Positions 6,201 through 9,680 of a stretch of DNA of 9,680 bases are shown here, one piece after another (positions within the stretch are counted from its first letter, which is position 1; each line of letters starts with the position of its first letter). Source of the DNA: an uncultured Eubacterium sp. (GTDB lineage: Bacteria > Bacillota > Clostridia > Peptostreptococcales > Anaerovoracaceae). The notes under the pieces are model-generated. The model saw nothing but the letters and a program-made list of their open reading frames with translations. It did not search any database and was not told the DNA's origin. The stretch covers positions 1-9,680 of the forward strand of contig CANBFZ010000041.1 of NCBI GenBank assembly GCA_947367725.1. Direction: 5' to 3'. The translations under genes and the position numbers were made by a program.

Positions 6201-7504
6201 ATATGAACGATATCATTGTAAAGAAACGGGATGGTGGCAAACTTTCTGAGGCGGAAATCAAGTGGTTCGTCAGCGGTTATGCGGCGGGTGAAATTCCAGA
6301 TTATCAGGCATCGGCGCTTTTGATGGCAATTTATTTTCAGAAGATGGATAAAGCGGAAACTTTTATGCTGACTGACGCCATGCGGTATTCTGGCGATACA
6401 GTAGATTTATCAGGCATTGAAGGCATTAAAGTCGATAAGCATTCTACCGGCGGTGTGGGAGATAAAACCACGCTGGTCTGTGCACCTTTAGCGGCGGCTT
6501 GCGGTGTTCCTATTGCTAAGATGAGCGGCAGAGGACTTGGATTTACTGGCGGCACCGTGGATAAGCTGGAATCCATTCCAGGGTTTCGCACTACGTTGGA
6601 ACCTGCGGCTTTCTTGCAGCAGGTCAACGAGGCGGGCATTGCGGTCATTGGACAGACGGCGCATATCACCCCTGCGGATAAAAAAATCTACGCCTTGCGG
6701 GATGTGACTGGTACGGTGGAAAACCTCAGTTTGATTGCATCCAGTATTATGAGTAAGAAACTTGCGGCAGGCAGTGACGCCATCGTGCTGGATGTAAAAT
6801 GCGGCAGCGGAGCATTTATGGAGCAGCAGAAAGAGGCGGAAGAACTTGCGGCACGCATGTGTGAAATCGGGCAGGCTGCCGGAAAGAAAACGGTAGCAGT
6901 TGTGACGGATATGAGTCAGCCGCTGGGATGTGCAGTGGGAAACAGCCTGGAGGTTAAAGAAGCCATCGAAACCCTGAAAGGCTGCGGTCCTTCTGATATT
7001 ACGACGCTTTCTTTGAAATTAGCGGGCTTGATGATTTATCTAGGTGGCAAAGCGAAATCTGCTGCGGAAGGGGAGCAGATGGCAGAACAGGCGCTTTACA
7101 ACGGCGCGGCACTAGAAAAACTGCGGACGTTAATTGCAAGGCAGGGCGGCGATCCGGCGGTGACAGAGGATACTGCTTTGCTGCCGCAGGCAGCCTTTTC
7201 GCAGGAGATAACGGCGCTGGAAACGGGCTTTGTAACTGCCATTGATGCAAGGACAATCGGTCTTGCATCACAGCATACGGGTGCAGGCAGAGCATCCAAA
7301 GAGGATGAAGTAGATTTGTCTGCTGGGATTGTGCTGCAAAGAAAGGTTGGCGATAAGGTAGAGAAAGGTGATGTGTTAATGCGGATTTATGCAAACGATC
7401 AAACAAAACTTTCCGCTGCCAGCAGAGAAGCAGAAGCGGCGTTTGTGATTGGAACACAAAAGCCTCAGCAGAATGTGCTGATGAAAGAGATCCTGGGTTT
7501 GTAA
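6197..7504 (+). CDS. pdp: Pyrimidine-nucleoside phosphorylase
   Basis: This enzyme splits uridine, thymidine or deoxyuridine with phosphate into a base and (deoxy)ribose-1-phosphate, the substrate of the adjacent DeoB. The product has 435 residues, matching the family. The order is a helical N-terminal domain (1-65, split), the phosphate-binding KHSTGGVGDKTT (81-92), the family signature SGRGLGFTGGTVDKLESIPGF spanning 110-130, base-binding Tyr165, Arg168, Ser183 and Lys187, and a C-terminal PYNP domain (about 345-425) with HTGAGR and VGDKVEKGDVL. These residues correspond to Tyr168, Arg171, Ser186 and Lys190 of E. coli thymidine phosphorylase. Firmicute members are usually the broad-specificity type (pdp; often also named deoA). 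GAGGAG (6183-6188) stands 8 nt before ATG 6197, which overlaps the deoB stop. A second ATG at 6203 is a less well spaced alternative. It is last in the run, followed by a hairpin and a terminator. Confidence 0.95.
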   Translation: MNMNDIIVKKRDGGKLSEAEIKWFVSGYAAGEIPDYQASALLMAIYFQKMDKAETFMLTDAMRYSGDTVDLSGIEGIKVDKHSTGGVGDKTTLVCAPLAAACGVPIAKMSGRGLGFTGGTVDKLESIPGFRTTLEPAAFLQQVNEAGIAVIGQTAHITPADKKIYALRDVTGTVENLSLIASSIMSKKLAAGSDAIVLDVKCGSGAFMEQQKEAEELAARMCEIGQAAGKKTVAVVTDMSQPLGCAVGNSLEVKEAIETLKGCGPSDITTLSLKLAGLMIYLGGKAKSAAEGEQMAEQALYNGAALEKLRTLIARQGGDPAVTEDTALLPQAAFSQEITALETGFVTAIDARTIGLASQHTGAGRASKEDEVDLSAGIVLQRKVGDKVEKGDVLMRIYANDQTKLSAASREAEAAFVIGTQKPQQNVLMKEILGL

Positions 7505-7513
7505 TCGGTAGTG

Positions 7514-7562
7514 GCAAAGTTCTGCATTTGAGCTAATTTTTGATTAAAATGCAGAACTTTGC
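7514..7562. repeat. Long perfect inverted repeat (16-bp arms) without a T-tract
   Basis: GCAAAGTTCTGCATTT (7514-7529) and AAATGCAGAACTTTGC (7547-7562) are exact reverse complements. Inside the 17-nt loop, TAAT (7534-7537) and ATTA (7543-7546) can extend the pairing after a small bulge. It starts 9 nt after the phosphorylase stop. Neither strand has a run of T after it, so it is not a standard intrinsic terminator. It may be a 3'-end stabilising or processing hairpin upstream of the real terminator at 7594, or the remnant of a small repeat element. Confidence 0.85.
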
Positions 7563-7593
7563 AGCAGAAACAACATACAGGCAAGAGCTTTTG

Positions 7594-7623
7594 ATCCCTA
7601 CCCTATACGGGTGGGGATTTTTT
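7594..7623 (+). terminator. Intrinsic terminator of the rmuC-deoB-pdp run
   Basis: ATCCCTACCC (7594-7603) pairs with GGGTGGGGAT (7609-7618) through ten pairs including one G-T, around a five-base TATAC loop. A run of six T (7618-7623) follows directly. This is a textbook Rho-independent terminator and closes the four-gene operon. Confidence 0.92.
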
Positions 7624-7664
7624 GATGGCATAGTCTTGTCCTTGTCTGCATAAATATAGAATGA

Positions 7665-7684
7665 AAAACAATTTTAAAACAATT
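7665..7684. repeat. Direct repeat AAAACAATT x2, one helical turn apart
   Basis: AAAACAATT occurs at 7665-7673 and 7676-7684, with an 11-bp period. The pair ends 12 bp upstream of the -35 element at 7697, in an A/T-rich stretch. It could be an UP element for RNA polymerase alpha subunits or an activator site; chance in A/T-rich DNA is also possible. Confidence 0.5.
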
Positions 7685-7696
7685 ATACAAATGCTA

Positions 7697-7725
7697 TTGA
7701 CAAACAAAAACGAAACATTTATACT
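7697..7725 (+). promoter_or_regulatory. Near-consensus sigma-A promoter of the condensing enzyme-GntR operon
   Basis: TTGACA (7697-7702, perfect) and TATACT (7720-7725, 5 of 6) are 17 bp apart. The predicted transcription start is near 7732. The leader of about 48 nt contains only the GGAGGT ribosome binding site (7768-7773). So strong a promoter would normally need a repressor to be conditional. Confidence 0.88.
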
Positions 7726-7734
7726 TGTATACAG
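7725..7734. promoter_or_regulatory. Candidate GntR-type operator (TGTATACA palindrome) at the transcription start
   Basis: TGTATACA (7726-7733) is an 8-bp perfect palindrome with inverted GTA/TAC half-sites. It directly follows the -10 element and covers the predicted transcription start. GT...AC inverted half-sites are the general pattern bound by FadR-subfamily GntR regulators. A regulator of exactly that subfamily is the second gene of this operon, so autorepression is the simplest reading. Binding is inferred, not shown. Confidence 0.5.
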
Positions 7735-7779
7735 GTAGTGTTATCGCGTTACTGCACAAAAGCAAATGGAGGTAGAGTT

Positions 7780-9147
7780 ATGATAGAGATATCGAGGAAA
7801 TCGAATTTGTTGGAACAGCCAACTTATAAATATGATCTGCAGGACATCCCGCAGCCCAATTTATACCGGGATATGTACAATTATTCTGAAGTGCCAAAGG
7901 TGGTTTTTAACCACAGACATGTACCGATGAATATGCCGGAGGATATCTGGATTACGGACACCTCCTTTCGAGATGGGCAGCAGTCGATGGCGCCCTATAC
8001 AGTAGAACAGATTGTGGAGTTATATAAGCTGCTGTCAAGGCTGGGTGGACCTTACGGACTGATTCGTCAGTCTGAGTTTTTTATTTATACGAAGAAAGAC
8101 CGGCAGGCAGTAGAAAAGTGCATGGAACTGGATTTGAAATTTCCGGAAATCACCACTTGGATTCGTGCCAAGCGGGAGGATTTCCGTCTGGTTAAGGAAC
8201 TGGGGATTAAGGAAACAGGTATTTTAGTATCTTGCAGCGACTACCACATTTTTAAAAAGATGAATATGACCAGAAGACAAGCGGTGGATTACTATTTAGA
8301 AACGATCCGGGATGCTTTTGCGGAAGGGGTTGTACCGCGGTGTCATCTAGAAGATATCACAAGAGCAGATTTTTATGGGTTTGTGGTACCTTTTGTCAAT
8401 GAAATCATGAAGCTTTCAAAGGAAGCCGGTGTTCCGGTCAAAATCAGAGCCTGTGATACCATGGGCTATGGCGTGCCATATAACGGCGCAGCGCTTCCAA
8501 GAAGTGTATCCGGGATTATTTACGGTTTGCAGCAGTACTCTGGTGTACCGAGTGAAATGCTGGAATGGCACGGACATAACGATTTTTATAAATCTGTGGC
8601 AAATGCTTCTACGGCGTGGCTTTACGGCGCATGCGCGGTTAACTGTTCCTTGCTTGGAATTGGTGAGCGTACAGGAAATGTGCCCCTTGAGGCGATGGTG
8701 TTTGAATATGCATCGTTGAAAGGTTCTCTGGACGGAATGGATCCGACGGCGATTACTGAAATCGGCAGATATTTCAGGGATCAAATGGGCTATAAGATTC
8801 CGCCGATGACGCCTTTTGTGGGAGAAAACTTCAATGTAACAAAAGCAGGCATCCATGCGGACGGTCTGATGAAGGACGAGGAAATTTATAATATTTTCGA
8901 TACAAAGAAACTGCTGGGCAGAACGCCAGGCGTTGCGATCAGCAAGACCAGCGGTCTTGCAGGCATTGCCTACTGGCTGAATGAACATTATGGTCTTTGC
9001 GGTGCAGAAAAAATGTCTAAAGATACGCCTTTGGTGGTAACCCTGAAAGAGTGGGTGGACGAAATGTACGCAGACGGCAGAACTACAAGTCTTTCCAATC
9101 AGGAACTGGAAGACAAGATGAAAGAATTGACGGAGGCAGCCAAATGA
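7780..9147 (+). CDS. DRE-TIM metallolyase family condensing enzyme; probable Re-citrate synthase
   Basis: The protein (455 residues) belongs to the HMGL-like / isopropylmalate-homocitrate synthase family, which condenses acetyl-CoA with a 2-oxo acid using a divalent metal. The TIM barrel spans about 55-330: DTSFRDGQQ (60-68, catalytic Arg64 and metal Asp65), RCHLEDITRAD (187-197), HGHND (264-268, metal His264 and His266) and GERTGN (296-301). A lid region with AGIHADG (356-362) follows. It lacks the long C-terminal LeuA regulatory domain of ordinary 2-isopropylmalate synthase. From memory, the RDGQQS-x-APYT, IRQSEFF and YGVPYNGAALPRS blocks match the anaerobe clade that contains characterised Re-citrate synthases (Clostridium kluyveri, Syntrophus), often mislabelled isopropylmalate synthase. 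The role would be citrate formation for glutamate synthesis. GGAGGT lies 6 nt before ATG 7780; an upstream in-frame GTG at 7738 is almost on the transcription start and is rejected. Exact substrate is not certain. Confidence 0.82.
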   Translation: MIEISRKSNLLEQPTYKYDLQDIPQPNLYRDMYNYSEVPKVVFNHRHVPMNMPEDIWITDTSFRDGQQSMAPYTVEQIVELYKLLSRLGGPYGLIRQSEFFIYTKKDRQAVEKCMELDLKFPEITTWIRAKREDFRLVKELGIKETGILVSCSDYHIFKKMNMTRRQAVDYYLETIRDAFAEGVVPRCHLEDITRADFYGFVVPFVNEIMKLSKEAGVPVKIRACDTMGYGVPYNGAALPRSVSGIIYGLQQYSGVPSEMLEWHGHNDFYKSVANASTAWLYGACAVNCSLLGIGERTGNVPLEAMVFEYASLKGSLDGMDPTAITEIGRYFRDQMGYKIPPMTPFVGENFNVTKAGIHADGLMKDEEIYNIFDTKKLLGRTPGVAISKTSGLAGIAYWLNEHYGLCGAEKMSKDTPLVVTLKEWVDEMYADGRTTSLSNQELEDKMKELTEAAK

Positions 9148-9680
9148 TAGAATATAAGACGATTTCTCTGGCGGACAGAGTGTATGACCAGCTGGAATAT
9201 AATATTTTAAGCGGAACCTATATCCAGGGTGAGATCATCAGTGAAACTAGACTTTCGGAAGAACTGGGCGTCAGCAGAACGCCGATCAGAGAGGCCATGA
9301 GCCGGCTCTACCATGAAAAACTGATTAAAGAATCGCCAAGCGGCACCGTCGTGGTCGGCGTGACAGAAAATGATGTGAAGGATCTGTTTGAAGTAAAGCG
9401 GAGAATTGAAATCATTGCGACCAGACGGGCAGCAGAAAACATCAGTGAAGCGGGTCTTGCCGCACTGAAGGAAAACGTGGAGCAGCAGGAATTTTTCGCC
9501 CAGAAAGGCGATGTAATCAAGGTGAGAGACTTGGATACGGAGTTTCATGATATCATCTATAAGGAATGCGGCAGTGTGACCTTTGAGACGATTCTGTCGC
9601 CGATTCACCATAAGATGATGAAATTCCGTCGGCTTTCTTTGGAAAAATCCCATCGAATTGTAGCGTCTGTGGCAGAGCAC
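9144..9680 (+). CDS. GntR family regulator, FadR subfamily (FCD domain); 3' end outside the window
   Basis: ATG 9144 overlaps the preceding stop by 4 nt (ATGA), with GGAGG (9132-9136) 7 nt upstream, so translation is coupled to the condensing enzyme. The frame stays open for 179 codons to the edge. The N-terminus is a GntR winged helix-turn-helix (about 8-72), with the recognition segment LSEELGVSRTPIREAMSRL at 37-55. An all-helical FCD effector domain follows (from about 77), with Asp131 and His135 in DTEFH as likely metal/ligand residues and His170 as a further candidate. FCD regulators usually sense small carboxylic acids, which fits a neighbour that makes or uses a carboxylate. It probably represses its own operon through the palindrome at 7726-7733. 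The ligand is not known, and the missing C-terminus (about 40-60 residues expected) cannot be judged. Confidence 0.93.
   Translation, partial: MIEYKTISLADRVYDQLEYNILSGTYIQGEIISETRLSEELGVSRTPIREAMSRLYHEKLIKESPSGTVVVGVTENDVKDLFEVKRRIEIIATRRAAENISEAGLAALKENVEQQEFFAQKGDVIKVRDLDTEFHDIIYKECGSVTFETILSPIHHKMMKFRRLSLEKSHRIVASVAEH

Noticed and set aside
7635..7646. Tandem CTTGTC x2
   Set aside because: Two copies of a hexamer in non-coding DNA have no further structure and are expected by chance.
7738..7779. Upstream GTG start that would lengthen the condensing enzyme by 14 residues
   Set aside because: The GTG is only a few bases from the predicted transcription start and has no Shine-Dalgarno, whereas GGAGGT sits 6 nt before ATG 7780.
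9207..9680. 157-aa open frame on the minus strand at the right edge
   Set aside because: It is antisense to the GntR regulator, whose HTH and FCD motifs and coupled start are clear.
1..9680. tRNA, rRNA, CRISPR, insertion sequence, phage or defence genes
   Set aside because: Nothing on either strand resembled these; the coding regions are accounted for by the listed genes, and no gap exceeds 300 bp.

Overview
The window looks like a chromosomal stretch of an anaerobic Firmicute, most likely class Clostridia. The evidence is strong GGAGG-type ribosome binding sites, sigma-A-like promoters, a TTG start, tight operons with ATGA overlaps, a Firmicute-type pyrimidine-nucleoside phosphorylase and a clostridial-type Re-citrate-synthase-like enzyme. 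No RNA genes, mobile elements or CRISPR arrays were seen. Genus cannot be fixed from the sequence alone.

Layout. At the left edge (1-143, minus) is the start of a small membrane protein resembling DUF6512. It is divergent from a monocistronic O-acetylhomoserine sulfhydrylase gene (238-1521), which has its own promoter and a hairpin terminator. Next comes an unrecognised 154-aa gene (1666-2130, plus). Its 3' end overlaps the 3' end of a convergent gene (2077-2982, minus) encoding a FeoB-like membrane core with no GTPase domain. The plus-strand terminator hairpin of the 154-aa gene lies inside the coding sequence of that convergent gene.

A divergent promoter region (2983-3067) then starts a compact four-gene plus-strand run: rmuC, a COG1768-type metallophosphoesterase (TTG start), deoB and a pyrimidine-nucleoside phosphorylase. 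The gaps are 3 nt, 16 nt and a 4-nt overlap. The last two enzymes work in sequence: the phosphorylase releases (deoxy)ribose-1-phosphate from pyrimidine nucleosides, and DeoB converts it to the 5-phosphate for central metabolism.

The 275-bp intergenic region 7505-7779 holds a 16-bp perfect hairpin without a T-tract, a classic intrinsic terminator, a helically spaced direct repeat, and a near-consensus promoter (TTGACA-17-TATACT). A TGTATACA palindrome sits at the expected transcription start. This promoter serves a DRE-TIM metallolyase of the Re-citrate synthase / isopropylmalate synthase-like type (7780-9147). A translationally coupled GntR/FadR-type regulator (9144 to the window end) follows; the palindrome is a good candidate for its operator.

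Most of the window is ordinary metabolism. The places most worth a second look are the self-regulated condensing-enzyme operon, the G-domain-less FeoB-like protein, and the tail-to-tail overlap in which one strand's terminator is the other strand's coding sequence.
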